Shown piece by piece: positions 37,751 to 48,135 of a stretch of DNA of 48,373 nt. The stretch lies in NCBI GenBank assembly GCA_028702535.1, contig JAQVOR010000002.1, positions 20,781-69,153 on the forward strand, read 5' to 3'. Each line of letters opens with the position of its first letter. Position 1 is the stretch's first letter. The notes under the pieces are model-generated. The model ran no database searches and had not been told where the DNA came from. It saw only the letters and a list, made by a program, of their open reading frames with translations. Position numbers and translations under genes: made by a program. The DNA comes from Bacteroidales bacterium (GTDB taxonomy: Bacteria; Bacteroidota; Bacteroidia; Bacteroidales; ML635J-15).

Positions 37751-39607
37751 TTATCTGAGAATAAGTATTTTTTTTGTTTTAAAGCTACTAGCTTCAGAAA
37801 CTGGACGTATAAAATATGTTCCTTGTTCCAAGTCTCCGACAAAAACATCCTCTCGGCCATTAAATTGACGAACAAGCCTACCTGTCGCATCATAAATCGC
37901 AACAAATTTTGGTGGAATTTCAGAAAGGATTTTCACATAATCAGATGCCGGATTAGGATAAATATCATATTCTGATTTTACGATTTCGGGTTTATATACC
38001 GCCCTAGATTTTGCATATCCAAAAACTGGTCTAATCATCATAGCTCCATTATATGCAGAAGCCTGCCACTCTCCTGACACATTATAAAACACTTTAGAGC
38101 CAGCATCATTATTTAGGTCGTAACCACAATTTAACATATCGTCAGTTGTTTTTATCCAACCAATATAAAATGTGGTATCTATATAAATACTTGTGTCCAA
38201 AGAATAATACAAAAATCCGTTTGTTTGATCACTATAATAAGGTTTTACACCAATTTTCTGAAAAATTGTATCTCCAGGTATTCCATCATTATCACTCCAG
38301 ATTGTAAGATAAAAATATTTTCGATTCGCTTCATTTAATGTCTGGTTAAAGTAAATGTAAACTCCTTTTAGAATATCAGCTTTAAGTGGTGTAAACTTAC
38401 AAGCCAAACTTGAGTAGGCAGTTCCCTGTCCTGAAATACCATAACCTCTTTCGGCCGAGCCATCATCATAAGCATAATAATTGTTAAAATCCTGATAATA
38501 ATATGATGTATCATTCCAGCGATATATGGAGAGATCTTCAGCCCCATCAATTTTAAGATATCCTTTAAGTAAAAAGCGAGCTGAGTCCTCAGTATTAGAA
38601 GTAAAATTATAAGGTATTGCTCTAGTATATTCTATAGTTTGAAGAGGCTCAATATTTTCATTATCCTCTAACATTGAGTATGTTGGAGTATCGCCATATA
38701 TATCAGTTATTATAACTCGACGATTGACATTCATTACATCCACACCATAAGTACTTTTGTATGTAAATGTGATAGAATCATTTACTATATTTCCTGTATA
38801 ATCTTTAAAATGATTCCAAGGTACAGCCTCCCAGCCGATTAGTTTTGATCCAAAATCTTTTATAAAAGCGACATCATTTGCAAGAGTATCATCCCATGAT
38901 CTATTTTTATCAAGCTTAACAAAGTCAATATTCCAAATATCGGTATTGCTAACCCAACTAGGTTCATAATTGGAGCTAATACTAGCATAATTTAATAATC
39001 TGAATTGGAATCCTTTAACGAGATATGTAGGGTCTATTATTGGTATTAGCGCTAGCTTAAAAGTATCCATTGCCTCTCCACCGGGAGCATTCCAAACACT
39101 TTTCCAATCGGTAGAAGGAGACTTAAACTGTAGTACGAGAGAATCTCGTACCTCTGGTGAGTTTCCATTTCCACCAGCTTGATAATAAAAACTAAGATAA
39201 AGAGAATCTGCGACACTCAACCCAAGATTTATGGGTGCAGATGTTAAATAATCGGCAATACTGCTGCTCAATGAAGGCAAATGAGTATAAACTGCCCCAA
39301 AATTATCGATAGCATCTAGGCTTGCTGCCCCCATCGAAATTGGATTGACGGCATAATCTTTATTTATATAAGCAAATTTATCAATCCATTTAGTCGAATC
39401 GGGATAAATAAATGATTTTGAAAAATCATCGAAAAAAGGCAAGTCCAAAGTATCAATTGCTTTTGTATGACGATTTGAAATAACAGCATAGTATTTTTCA
39501 CTATAATTCTTCAACTGCTGATTACCGCAATCTATCAAAACTTCTTGTGCATTAAGCACAAAACTGATTATTATTAGTACAGATATTAATATTATTGTTC
39601 TTTTCAT
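37751..39607 (-). CDS. Exported protein with T9SS type A sorting domain
   Basis: Signal peptide; C-term YDIYPNPASDYVKILSEIPPKFVAIYDATGRLVRQFNG...GTYFIRPVSEASSFKTKKILILR. Confidence 0.85.
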   Translation of the reverse strand: MKRTIILISVLIIISFVLNAQEVLIDCGNQQLKNYSEKYYAVISNRHTKAIDTLDLPFFDDFSKSFIYPDSTKWIDKFAYINKDYAVNPISMGAASLDAIDNFGAVYTHLPSLSSSIADYLTSAPINLGLSVADSLYLSFYYQAGGNGNSPEVRDSLVLQFKSPSTDWKSVWNAPGGEAMDTFKLALIPIIDPTYLVKGFQFRLLNYASISSNYEPSWVSNTDIWNIDFVKLDKNRSWDDTLANDVAFIKDFGSKLIGWEAVPWNHFKDYTGNIVNDSITFTYKSTYGVDVMNVNRRVIITDIYGDTPTYSMLEDNENIEPLQTIEYTRAIPYNFTSNTEDSARFLLKGYLKIDGAEDLSIYRWNDTSYYYQDFNNYYAYDDGSAERGYGISGQGTAYSSLACKFTPLKADILKGVYIYFNQTLNEANRKYFYLTIWSDNDGIPGDTIFQKIGVKPYYSDQTNGFLYYSLDTSIYIDTTFYIGWIKTTDDMLNCGYDLNNDAGSKVFYNVSGEWQASAYNGAMMIRPVFGYAKSRAVYKPEIVKSEYDIYPNPASDYVKILSEIPPKFVAIYDATGRLVRQFNGREDVFVGDLEQGTYFIRPVSEASSFKTKKILILR

Positions 39608-39609
39608 AT

Positions 39610-40464
39610 TTATTCTGTTTCATTTTCTGCATTCTCGGCAGTTTCTTCAGCCTCCAACATTTTTGCCTCAATCAAACTTTCGTCTGCAGTTAGCCAAATA
39701 TCAACATTATAACCCAAATTCACTTCGTTTATTGTGCTATATCCTGGAGATTGTTTATAAACTTTAGCATTTATCGAATCTTTTCTATTTCTCACAGTTT
39801 CGTCATAATTTACCGCACCAGTATTAAGGAATAAATCCAATAGATTATTACTTGCTTTTTTATATGTTAATCCAATAAGTGAAGGTACTAAAGTCGTTTT
39901 ATCGCTAAGTCCCAGCCCTAGTATCATATCTATTTTAGACCCTTTTTTAATTTTTGTTCCTGCTATAATTTCATCGCCATCGTGTAATTGTCTGATAACA
40001 ACGTTTGCCGCTATATCGGGAACATATCTAAGGTTTCCGACCACTAGTCCGTATGATTCGGCAAGTGAATTAGCCTGTCTAATAGAATAACCAACAAATT
40101 GAGGCATCGAAATCATCTCATCGTTTTTTGAGTTTACTATTAGATATAATTTTCTTCCTTTCTTTACTAGAGCTTCGGGTTCAGGGGTTTGTTCGGCAAT
40201 TGCGCCTTTATCAACGTTATCATCAAATATTGTATCAATTATTACATAATCAAAACTTTCATTTTTCAGAAGTGCAATCGCATCTTCGGTTTGCATTCCA
40301 ATTAATGTTGGTACAGTAACTGATTTACCATGTTGTGTATAAAATTTCAAATATATGTTTAATACGACAATCACAATAAAAATAAAAGCAATTGCACCTA
40401 AGAAGTTAAACAGGAATACTTTACTAATCAAAAATTTGAAAAGTTTATATAATTTATCTTTCAT
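39610..40464 (-). CDS. Membrane-anchored PASTA-domain protein
   Basis: N-terminal TM; VTVPTLIGMQTEDAIALLKNESFDYVIID...ISMPQFVGYSIRQANSLAESYGLVVG...LVPSLIGLTYKKASNNLLDLFLNTGAV; no kinase domain. Confidence 0.9.
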   Translation of the reverse strand: MKDKLYKLFKFLISKVFLFNFLGAIAFIFIVIVVLNIYLKFYTQHGKSVTVPTLIGMQTEDAIALLKNESFDYVIIDTIFDDNVDKGAIAEQTPEPEALVKKGRKLYLIVNSKNDEMISMPQFVGYSIRQANSLAESYGLVVGNLRYVPDIAANVVIRQLHDGDEIIAGTKIKKGSKIDMILGLGLSDKTTLVPSLIGLTYKKASNNLLDLFLNTGAVNYDETVRNRKDSINAKVYKQSPGYSTINEVNLGYNVDIWLTADESLIEAKMLEAEETAENAENETE

Positions 40465-40529
40465 TTTCTACAAATTTTTTAATTGTGTAAAAATATTAAA
40501 AATAATAGAATAATCAATATTTGGAACAA

Positions 40530-40556
40530 AAAAAAGGCTGTAAAAACAGCCTTTAT
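40530..40556 (-). terminator. Intrinsic terminator for the type B T9SS cargo gene
   Basis: Minus strand: aaaggctgtttttacagccttttttttg; just downstream of the stop at 40561. Confidence 0.85.
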
Positions 40557-40560
40557 ATTT

Positions 40561-43500
40561 TTAATATACGACAACTACAACACCAGTAAACGGCTCCATC
40601 CCATTTCGCAGATCAATTACATACTGATATGAACCAGCTGGAACATATTTACCTTTCCACTTTCCATCCCAGAAATCTTCATTTGACTTCGCCTGATAAA
40701 TATGCTGTCCCCATCTGTTAAACACATTAACATAAGCACTTGGATACATTTCGATATAGTCAATTTCCCATGTATCATTAATCCCATCACCATTAGGTGT
40801 AAATGCGTTAGGGATACCAAGACATAATTTATTACTACCTTGAACATTTACCCCAAGAGCTTTTATACAACCATTAGCATCAGTAATAGTGATATAATAG
40901 TTTCCAGCTTTAAGAGATGATATGCTACTTATTGTTTCTCCGCTATTCCACTCGAAGCTATAAGGTAAAGTACCACCCTCGACTGCAACAATTACCGACC
41001 CATCATTAAAACCTTTACATGAAACTCCAGAAACTTGTGTCTCTACTATCAAGGCTGATGGTTCACTAATTGAGAATAATGCTTCTTTTACACAGTTATT
41101 GGCATCATAAACTTGAGCACTATATTGACCTGCACTAAGAGACGATATCTGAGTACCACTAGCAATAAACTCATTAAATTGAAACCAATGTATTGAATAT
41201 GGTGGTGTGCCACCGGTTCCAGTAGCAATAGCCATTCCGTCATATCTACCAAAACACGAAACATCAGAAATTGTTACACTTAAACCAACAATATTGTCTG
41301 GTTGAGTAATAACCACAACTTCGTTTACCGAACAAGCGTTAAAATCTTGCACAACAACAGAATATGTACCTGCACTTAAATTAGAAAGGCTATTAGATGT
41401 AGGGCCATGATTCCAAGCATATACGTAAGGTGGCGTCCCTCCTACAGCATTTATTAATGCTGAGCCATTATTTTCGCCTCTACATAAAACATTCGTATGT
41501 TCTATATTTATAGTCATTATCTCGGGTTGAATAACCTCATAAGTCGCTACACCAGAGCAGCCATAACTATCACTAACGCTAACCGAATAAGTCCCTGCTC
41601 CAATTCCAGATAGATTTTGTGTTGTCTGACCTGGCACCGACCAATTATAAGTGTAAGGAATAGAACCATTTAACATATTGGCTTGTAATACTGCTGTATT
41701 CTGACCAAAACAAAACACTTCTTGAATTTGCACAATATCGACTGTTCCAGCACCAAAAAAACCTACAGTAGCGGTTGATACAACGCTACAATTATTAGCA
41801 TCTGTAACAGTAACTTGATAGTCGCCTGGGTGTAATCCCGTAACATGATTGCCAGAGTGTCCTTCAGAGATATTGATTGTATATCCACCTGCTCCACCAC
41901 TTACATTAGTTATTATTTCTCCATCAAAAAAGCCACATTCTGTTGGAACAGTAGTAATATCGACAACAATTTCCGGTGGATTGGTTAGGGTATGGCAAAT
42001 TACCAGATTACACGAACCTGCATCTGTAATGGTAACACAAATAGGTATTCCGCCGATTAATCCAGTTGCTAGATTAGATGTAGAGCCATTTGTCCAAATG
42101 AAATTATATGGAGCTGTTCCAGAAGTCACATTTACTTGTATCTGACCAGTAGGCTCTTGATAACACAATGGATTAGTTGTAACTATGTCTGCTATTATGC
42201 CTTCATTAACTACAATAGCTATACTTGCACTAACAGTACATGAATTTGCATCTGTAACAACCACCGAATAAGTTCCTGCATCAGTTGTTACACAATTTGA
42301 GATAAGTGGGTCTTCATTGATTGAACTAAAAAATCCAGGTCCTGTCCAACTATAACTTGCACCAACTACAGAAGTTGCATTTAATTGTATATTTTCACCC
42401 TCGCAATACGGAGAATCTGCACTAATACTTACAGGCGTAACCGCATTTATAGTTACATCAGTTGATACGGTTTCAGTACATCCGGCAGCATCAGTAACTG
42501 TAAGCATATAAGTACCAGACATACCAATATTAGCATTAGGTCTTGTAGGATTTTGTTGTGAAGAAGTAAAAGTACTAGGTCCAGTCCAGCTATAAGTAGC
42601 TGTCCCATCATCACAATCTGCCAACAGTTCAATTGTTCCACCTGCACATACTGGTGAGTTACTTGTCGCTGTAGAATTTAAAGGTGGAGATCCAAGCATT
42701 TGGACAGAATCTATGAACTCGCAAATTCCTTCGGAGTCAGTTATAGTAAGACCATAAACTCCATTGCATAATGATGATATAGTTAAAGCATTTGAAGTAA
42801 AGCCTGCTGGGCCACTCCAATCGACAAAGTAAGGAGGAGTTCCGCCTGTAATATTTGAGACAATAATCTCTCCATTACAGTCTCCACCACCACAACCTGA
42901 CGCAGCAGTAATATCAATATCAGCAGTTACTCCTACAACGGTAAAAAACAATTGGTTTTCTTCATTAACATTATTACATTTATCTTCTACACTACCATCA
43001 ATTAAAGTTAGTACATAATCACCCGATTGAGAAAGCAAATCTCCAAGTTGTAATGTCCAAACATCATCGTACCAAGTACCAGCATAGGTATTAGAAGATG
43101 CGGATGTACAAACTATACTATAGGTTTCATCTATCGAATATGTTCCTGCTGGACCTGTTAGAACAAAATCAGCTGGTTGAACACTTGAACACCATATCGC
43201 TTCACTAAACTGGACAGTTAATGAAGAAGACCCACAATATGGATCATAAACAAGACTTTCCATTTCAGGACTTGAGTTATCGACAATGGTCGCAGTACTG
43301 GCACCAAAATTTATAGAATATCCATTTTGAGTTGAACTAAAATTAGACACAGTTAGGACATAAGTTTCACCTGCATTTATAGATAGAGGTGCATTAAACA
43401 AGTTATTTTCGACTGGGCCTATACAATGTGACGAACCTGAGCCTAAACCAGTAATTCCATTACCTGCAAAAGAGAAATTACAACTAACTGGCGGATGTGC

Positions 43501-44256
43501 CTGCCAATTAATTAAATCAAGACAAGTAACTCCGCTGTTAAGGCTATACAAAGCCCAGTCATAGTCATCACTAAGATTTACTGGAGTAATTGTAAATGCA
43601 AGATTGCCAGATGTTTGAGCAGTAAAAGTGTACCACACATTATTACGCTCGCCAGTTACCAAACAATTTGGACAATTATTTACATTTGCTGACATTCCAT
43701 ATTGCTCATAAAAATTAAAGATATCATAGTAATGTCCAGTACCCACATAAGATTGAGGGTGATTTGAAAAACTATTACATAATGGACGGGCACCAAGACA
43801 ATCTTGCTCGGTAGGTGTAGGTAAGTATTTATAAGCTATTGTGCCAAGAGCTGTACCATTGGTTAGACACGAAAACTCATATAAACCAATTGAATACGTA
43901 CCACTAGTTGGGCATACCCACACCAATTCTGCTCCGTAACCACAATGGTCATCATTAAAATCATAAGTAATAGTTCCGTCTTGATTGTGTAAATCTATCC
44001 GTGGATCATTTGAATATGTTCCTCCCCCCTGACAAAATGAAAATATTATTACTTCTCCTGCGACGATAGTAAAAGTATATCTGTCACCAGCTTGCGCACC
44101 CGCTAGTGTCTGCCAATTATTATTTGGAGTAATGCTTCCAGCCAATGTGCTACCTGTACATGCGTATGTATTTTCAGAAATCAACAATAATGTTGCAATT
44201 AAAACAGAAAAGATAAAGATAAATAAGTGTTTCATAGCTAGTAAGTTAATTATCAA
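40561..44256 (-). CDS. Large SprB-repeat protein with gliding-motility-associated (T9SS type B) C-terminal domain
   Basis: Repeated GGTPPYxxxW...GxYxxxVxDxxxC units; C-term LGIPNAFTPNGDGINDTWEI...VNVFNRWGQHIYQAK...WDGKWKGKYVPAGSYQYVIDL; likely start MKHLFIFIFS at 44235. Confidence 0.93.
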   Translation of the reverse strand: MIINLLAMKHLFIFIFSVLIATLLLISENTYACTGSTLAGSITPNNNWQTLAGAQAGDRYTFTIVAGEVIIFSFCQGGGTYSNDPRIDLHNQDGTITYDFNDDHCGYGAELVWVCPTSGTYSIGLYEFSCLTNGTALGTIAYKYLPTPTEQDCLGARPLCNSFSNHPQSYVGTGHYYDIFNFYEQYGMSANVNNCPNCLVTGERNNVWYTFTAQTSGNLAFTITPVNLSDDYDWALYSLNSGVTCLDLINWQAHPPVSCNFSFAGNGITGLGSGSSHCIGPVENNLFNAPLSINAGETYVLTVSNFSSTQNGYSINFGASTATIVDNSSPEMESLVYDPYCGSSSLTVQFSEAIWCSSVQPADFVLTGPAGTYSIDETYSIVCTSASSNTYAGTWYDDVWTLQLGDLLSQSGDYVLTLIDGSVEDKCNNVNEENQLFFTVVGVTADIDITAASGCGGGDCNGEIIVSNITGGTPPYFVDWSGPAGFTSNALTISSLCNGVYGLTITDSEGICEFIDSVQMLGSPPLNSTATSNSPVCAGGTIELLADCDDGTATYSWTGPSTFTSSQQNPTRPNANIGMSGTYMLTVTDAAGCTETVSTDVTINAVTPVSISADSPYCEGENIQLNATSVVGASYSWTGPGFFSSINEDPLISNCVTTDAGTYSVVVTDANSCTVSASIAIVVNEGIIADIVTTNPLCYQEPTGQIQVNVTSGTAPYNFIWTNGSTSNLATGLIGGIPICVTITDAGSCNLVICHTLTNPPEIVVDITTVPTECGFFDGEIITNVSGGAGGYTINISEGHSGNHVTGLHPGDYQVTVTDANNCSVVSTATVGFFGAGTVDIVQIQEVFCFGQNTAVLQANMLNGSIPYTYNWSVPGQTTQNLSGIGAGTYSVSVSDSYGCSGVATYEVIQPEIMTINIEHTNVLCRGENNGSALINAVGGTPPYVYAWNHGPTSNSLSNLSAGTYSVVVQDFNACSVNEVVVITQPDNIVGLSVTISDVSCFGRYDGMAIATGTGGTPPYSIHWFQFNEFIASGTQISSLSAGQYSAQVYDANNCVKEALFSISEPSALIVETQVSGVSCKGFNDGSVIVAVEGGTLPYSFEWNSGETISSISSLKAGNYYITITDANGCIKALGVNVQGSNKLCLGIPNAFTPNGDGINDTWEIDYIEMYPSAYVNVFNRWGQHIYQAKSNEDFWDGKWKGKYVPAGSYQYVIDLRNGMEPFTGVVVVVY

Positions 44257-44885
44257 TATTGGTTGATTTCAAAAATATCTGGTTGTGCTAAAATTTTTTG
44301 CTGCTTATCTTCTGTATAACTATCAAATTGTTCCTGAGAAATTACAATGGGATATTTGGCAGTTCCATTAGACTTTTGCTTTTTATATTTACGTTTATTA
44401 TTTTCAATCCACTGCTCTTTTGCAATGCGATAATTTTCGGCATCTAAAATTTTATCTCCAGTACTAACATATTGAGGGAAATCGTCTGTAGGAGAATAAA
44501 AATCAGCCCTTGCAGCTTTCGCATTTTTATCGATTAATAATTTCCCATCTATTGAAACTGAGCTAAACTCAAAATCGTATCCATGAGATTGCAAAATTGG
44601 ACGAATATATTCGGGACTAATTTCATAAGGCAAGAATAACTGACATCGAGTTTTTAAAGAAGAACTTGTAAAAATGCGACCTTTTATCACGTTTGGGTCT
44701 GCTAATAAGTCTTTCATCAATGTAGCTCTTGCTGCGTCATCTTCATTTAATCCTTTAACTTGAAAATAAACAGTTTTAAGACCATCAGCATCTTTTACAT
44801 CGACAAACTCCATTATATTTTGAGTAAAAATAGCAGAAAAAGGTATGATTAAAAATGTCACAAGCACTAAAATTTTACATTTCAT
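44253..44885 (-). CDS. Hypothetical exported protein co-directional with the type B T9SS cargo
   Basis: Signal peptide MKCKILVLVTFLIIPFSAIFTQ; 210 aa, no firmly recognised domain. Confidence 0.75.
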   Translation of the reverse strand: MKCKILVLVTFLIIPFSAIFTQNIMEFVDVKDADGLKTVYFQVKGLNEDDAARATLMKDLLADPNVIKGRIFTSSSLKTRCQLFLPYEISPEYIRPILQSHGYDFEFSSVSIDGKLLIDKNAKAARADFYSPTDDFPQYVSTGDKILDAENYRIAKEQWIENNKRKYKKQKSNGTAKYPIVISQEQFDSYTEDKQQKILAQPDIFEINQY

Positions 44886-45005
44886 AGCAAAAATATTAAT
44901 AAAAAAATCATTTTTCTAACAAAGCACTAATAGTTTATAAACTATATCTCAATCTTCAAATACAAATATAACAAATTTACAATATAAAAATGTTTTTTCA
45001 CTTAA

Positions 45006-45060
45006 AACAAGACGAAAAAAAAAAAAAGGTTGCCTACCTAAAATTTAAAGGCATTTTTTA
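45006..45060 (-). terminator. Possible intrinsic terminator downstream of LysM gene
   Basis: Minus strand: tgcctttaaattttaggtaggcaacctttttttttttt; short stem but long T-run. Confidence 0.4.
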
Positions 45061-45156
45061 TTCAAAAAACTTGAATATTTACAAAAAACAAAATCAACTT
45101 AAACCAAAATATAATAAAAATTCTAATTATTTCTAACAAGTTTAAAATGTGTCAGC

Positions 45157-47079
45157 TTATCTATTATTCTCATCAGAAACTATTTTTATTTGAGGATAGA
45201 CCAGTCCAAAAGTAAAATCTTCTTGGAGTTTGTAGATATAAACACAAGAATTAGAAAAAGCACCAGGGGCATATTTAGGTTTTGAGGCATATATGAAATC
45301 TCCCGACAAGCCTTTAATTGTATCCCTACAGCTAAAACATCTTGAAAATTCTTTTCCATGACGCAATAATTTTGCAATTATCAAACTTGCTGCATCCATA
45401 GCCAAAAACGAGTATTCATCTGGTGTACACAAAAATGTTTCTTGATATTTAGTTATAAATACATTTGTTAATGAATCGGAATAATCAATATCTAAATCAG
45501 TAAAATAACTAAATTTTATTTTACGAAAATAATTAGGGTCTATAGTTTCGAAACTCAATAGTGCTTCTGGACCTATAAGGGTAATTTCGTGATTTCTAAT
45601 CGGGAATAACTCCGTAAATATTTTAATTGTGGTTGTTTCGTGAGCAAATGGAAGAATAAAGACATTTTCTTTTTCTTCCGAAATCATAGATTTTAGTGAT
45701 ACTAACGACTTTCCATTAAAGCGTATTGTGTTTACTTGTATATTGACAGTATCTGTTATCAGATCTATTGCATTTTTATAATCCATAGCGATTTTTATTT
45801 GATCTGGGGTCGCACCTTGAATAATCAAGTAATTATTTTGCGAATTTTTGGAAACATAATCGGCAACTTTATCGCACAAAAAATCATTACTAGTACGCAA
45901 AGTAATATTATTTGAAAATTTCTCAACAATATCACTATCAGTTACAAATGGTAGAATAATGCTAACAGTATCATTCTTAAAATTAGAATTAAAATACTCC
46001 ACTTGACTTTTATATGCAGGTCCAATAATAAGGTCGGAGCCATTTAACTGATTATTTTTGAGTATGTCCGTTAAAATAGTATTGTCATCGCCAATATCAT
46101 AAACTTTAAGAACAATTTTAACATCCGCAGATTTATATTGCTCAAGTCCGATTAAAAGTCCCGAATAAAAAGAAACTACTTTTTCAGTTATCGGATAAAG
46201 TCTTTGATTTTTGGTGCTCTCCTCCTGATTATATAAACTTCTCATATTTGAGGAAACATCAAATGGTAACAAAACGCTAATAACAAAATGATTACCTTGC
46301 TTATACCACATTATAGAATCACAAATACTTTCACTTATAAAGATTGTGCTATCAACAGAAAAAGCTACTTTAACCAAGCTGTCAACTAATCGTTGTTGAT
46401 CAGTAAGAGGCTCTTTGCTCTTTTTAGGAATTTTAATCAAATCACCAACTTTAAGAGTGTTTTCATCCAAACTAGGATTTGCTAATAAAATCTCGCTTTG
46501 TTTCACTTCAAATATTCTGCAAAGCCGATATAATGTCTCTCCTTTTTCAACTAAATGATAATAATAATTTACAGTATCCTTTTCATTATCAGAACCTTTA
46601 CTATCTAAAACAATTGGTTGTGTATCTAAAACACTCGTGGGGAATACTATTTCTTGTCCAACCTTTATTCCTCTATTCGGTTTAACATTTTCATTAAGCT
46701 CATAAAACTCATCTTCGGTAATCCCATATTTGCGACATAAAGAGTATAAGGTATCGCCTGGTTTAACTATATATTTTATTTTTTTTCCGTCATCAGATAT
46801 TTCAAATATCACAGGAATTTTAATAATTTGATCTACAAAAATTTCGGATTTTAGACCAATATTTACCTCATTAAGTATTGCCTCTGTAACTCCATAAGCT
46901 TTACAAATCGAATACAGAGTTTGCCCAGCCTCAACAGTATGCAAATAATACTTGCTGCCATCAATTACAACTTTTTCGTCTGATTTTATAATCTCAACCT
47001 GTGAAAAAGAATATATAACAGGCATCAACACTAAAACAATTATACTAAGTATTCTTTTCATCTCTAATTTACTTATCAA
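45157..47079 (-). CDS. LysM-repeat protein with PBP1-like C-terminal region
   Basis: Three LysM modules (YYLHTVEAGQTLYSICKAYGVTEAILNEVN, KYIVKPGDTLYSLCRKYGITEDEFYELN, YYHLVEKGETLYRLCRIFEVKQSEILLAN), then a periplasmic-binding-like region. Confidence 0.88.
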   Translation of the reverse strand: MISKLEMKRILSIIVLVLMPVIYSFSQVEIIKSDEKVVIDGSKYYLHTVEAGQTLYSICKAYGVTEAILNEVNIGLKSEIFVDQIIKIPVIFEISDDGKKIKYIVKPGDTLYSLCRKYGITEDEFYELNENVKPNRGIKVGQEIVFPTSVLDTQPIVLDSKGSDNEKDTVNYYYHLVEKGETLYRLCRIFEVKQSEILLANPSLDENTLKVGDLIKIPKKSKEPLTDQQRLVDSLVKVAFSVDSTIFISESICDSIMWYKQGNHFVISVLLPFDVSSNMRSLYNQEESTKNQRLYPITEKVVSFYSGLLIGLEQYKSADVKIVLKVYDIGDDNTILTDILKNNQLNGSDLIIGPAYKSQVEYFNSNFKNDTVSIILPFVTDSDIVEKFSNNITLRTSNDFLCDKVADYVSKNSQNNYLIIQGATPDQIKIAMDYKNAIDLITDTVNIQVNTIRFNGKSLVSLKSMISEEKENVFILPFAHETTTIKIFTELFPIRNHEITLIGPEALLSFETIDPNYFRKIKFSYFTDLDIDYSDSLTNVFITKYQETFLCTPDEYSFLAMDAASLIIAKLLRHGKEFSRCFSCRDTIKGLSGDFIYASKPKYAPGAFSNSCVYIYKLQEDFTFGLVYPQIKIVSDENNR

Positions 47080-47192
47080 CTGACAAAATTAAAAAATTAT
47101 TTACATTAAACCTTTTTTATAATAAACTAATTTCAAATAGCAAATTACTTTTGGCAATATTTAAAATCAAATACTACACCAAAATACATTTA

Positions 47193-47870
47193 TCAAGATG
47201 TACGGCTAATATCCAATAGGTTTTTGTGATTTAAAATTATTATATCTTTAGCTTTAAGTTCGATTATATTTTCCTGTTCAAACTCTTTTAGCAATTTTAT
47301 TGTACTTTCAGTAGAAACTGATGCAAATTCGGCGAGATCCTGACGGGTAAGAAGTGTAAAAACGTTTTCACTGGCAAATTCTGGCGAAGACAAGTAAATT
47401 ATTGCAGAAGCTAATTTACCACGCATCTGTTTGTACGAAATATTTTTAATTATCTCGTAAAATCGTGCTTCATTTTTACAATTTTTAGAACTTATTCGCA
47501 TTGAGAACTCGGCATTTTCAAATAATAAATTTCTCAAAGCCTCTTTATCTATCATACAGATACTTGAGTTTCGCAAAGCTGTTGCAGTATAATTATATGT
47601 ATCATCACCAAATATTGACGAAAAAGCTAAAAACTCCCCAGTATGAGCCAAACGAATATTAATTTGCTTCTCAAACCCAGTTTGGAGCGATATTTTAACA
47701 AGTCCATCAATGATATACATAACATAAGGAGAGAACGCTCCCTGTTTAAATATCTGCTCTCTTTTTAAATACTGCAATTGTTTCTTTTTGTCACTGATAA
47801 ACTCAAGCTCTTCAGGATATAAAGTCTGAAAACATTTAGAATTATCTTCTATGCTACTTTTATTTTCCAT
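47193..47870 (-). CDS. Crp/Fnr family transcriptional regulator
   Basis: cNMP-binding-like N-term (YLKREQIFKQGAFSPYVMYIIDGLVKI), HTH region LLTRQDLAEFASVSTESTIKLLKEFEQENII. Confidence 0.92.
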   Translation of the reverse strand: MENKSSIEDNSKCFQTLYPEELEFISDKKKQLQYLKREQIFKQGAFSPYVMYIIDGLVKISLQTGFEKQINIRLAHTGEFLAFSSIFGDDTYNYTATALRNSSICMIDKEALRNLLFENAEFSMRISSKNCKNEARFYEIIKNISYKQMRGKLASAIIYLSSPEFASENVFTLLTRQDLAEFASVSTESTIKLLKEFEQENIIELKAKDIIILNHKNLLDISRTS

Positions 47871-47983
47871 AATTCGACCAATTTATGCAAAAATACACAA
47901 TTTAATCAATCAATTAGGTTTTAATCCAGGGCAAACGCATACTTTAATTTTAATACAAATAGAAAAAATATTTATAATTGTTT

Positions 47984-48060
47984 ATGCCCCTTCGACACTT
48001 CGGCGTTGCTCACTTCGGCAGGCTCACTTCGGCAGGCTCAGTGCATCGCAGGGCATCGCC
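47984..48060. repeat. Intergenic tandem/dispersed repeat
   Basis: gctcacttcggcag in tandem at 48008-48021 and 48022-48035, followed by gctcagtgcatcgcagggcatcgc, which resembles 8582-8605. Confidence 0.75.
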
Positions 48061-48068
48061 TCTGGGCA

Positions 48069-48084
48069 ATATATATATATATAT
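48069..48084. repeat. (AT)8 dinucleotide tract
   Basis: atatatatatatatat directly read. Confidence 0.9.
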
Positions 48085-48103
48085 CTTGGAGACTCTTTTT
48101 TAC

Positions 48104-48135
48104 TGACATATATGCCCAAGAGGGCAAATATGTTA
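48104..48135. repeat. Intergenic hairpin
   Basis: tgacatatatgccc-aaga-gggcaaatatgtta, 12 of 14 positions complementary. Confidence 0.6.

Noticed and set aside
40561-44256. Internal repeats as a DNA-level repeat array
   Set aside because: Repetitiveness is at protein level (SprB/PKD-like modules, GGTPPY) with diverged nucleotides; ordinary modular adhesin-like structure.
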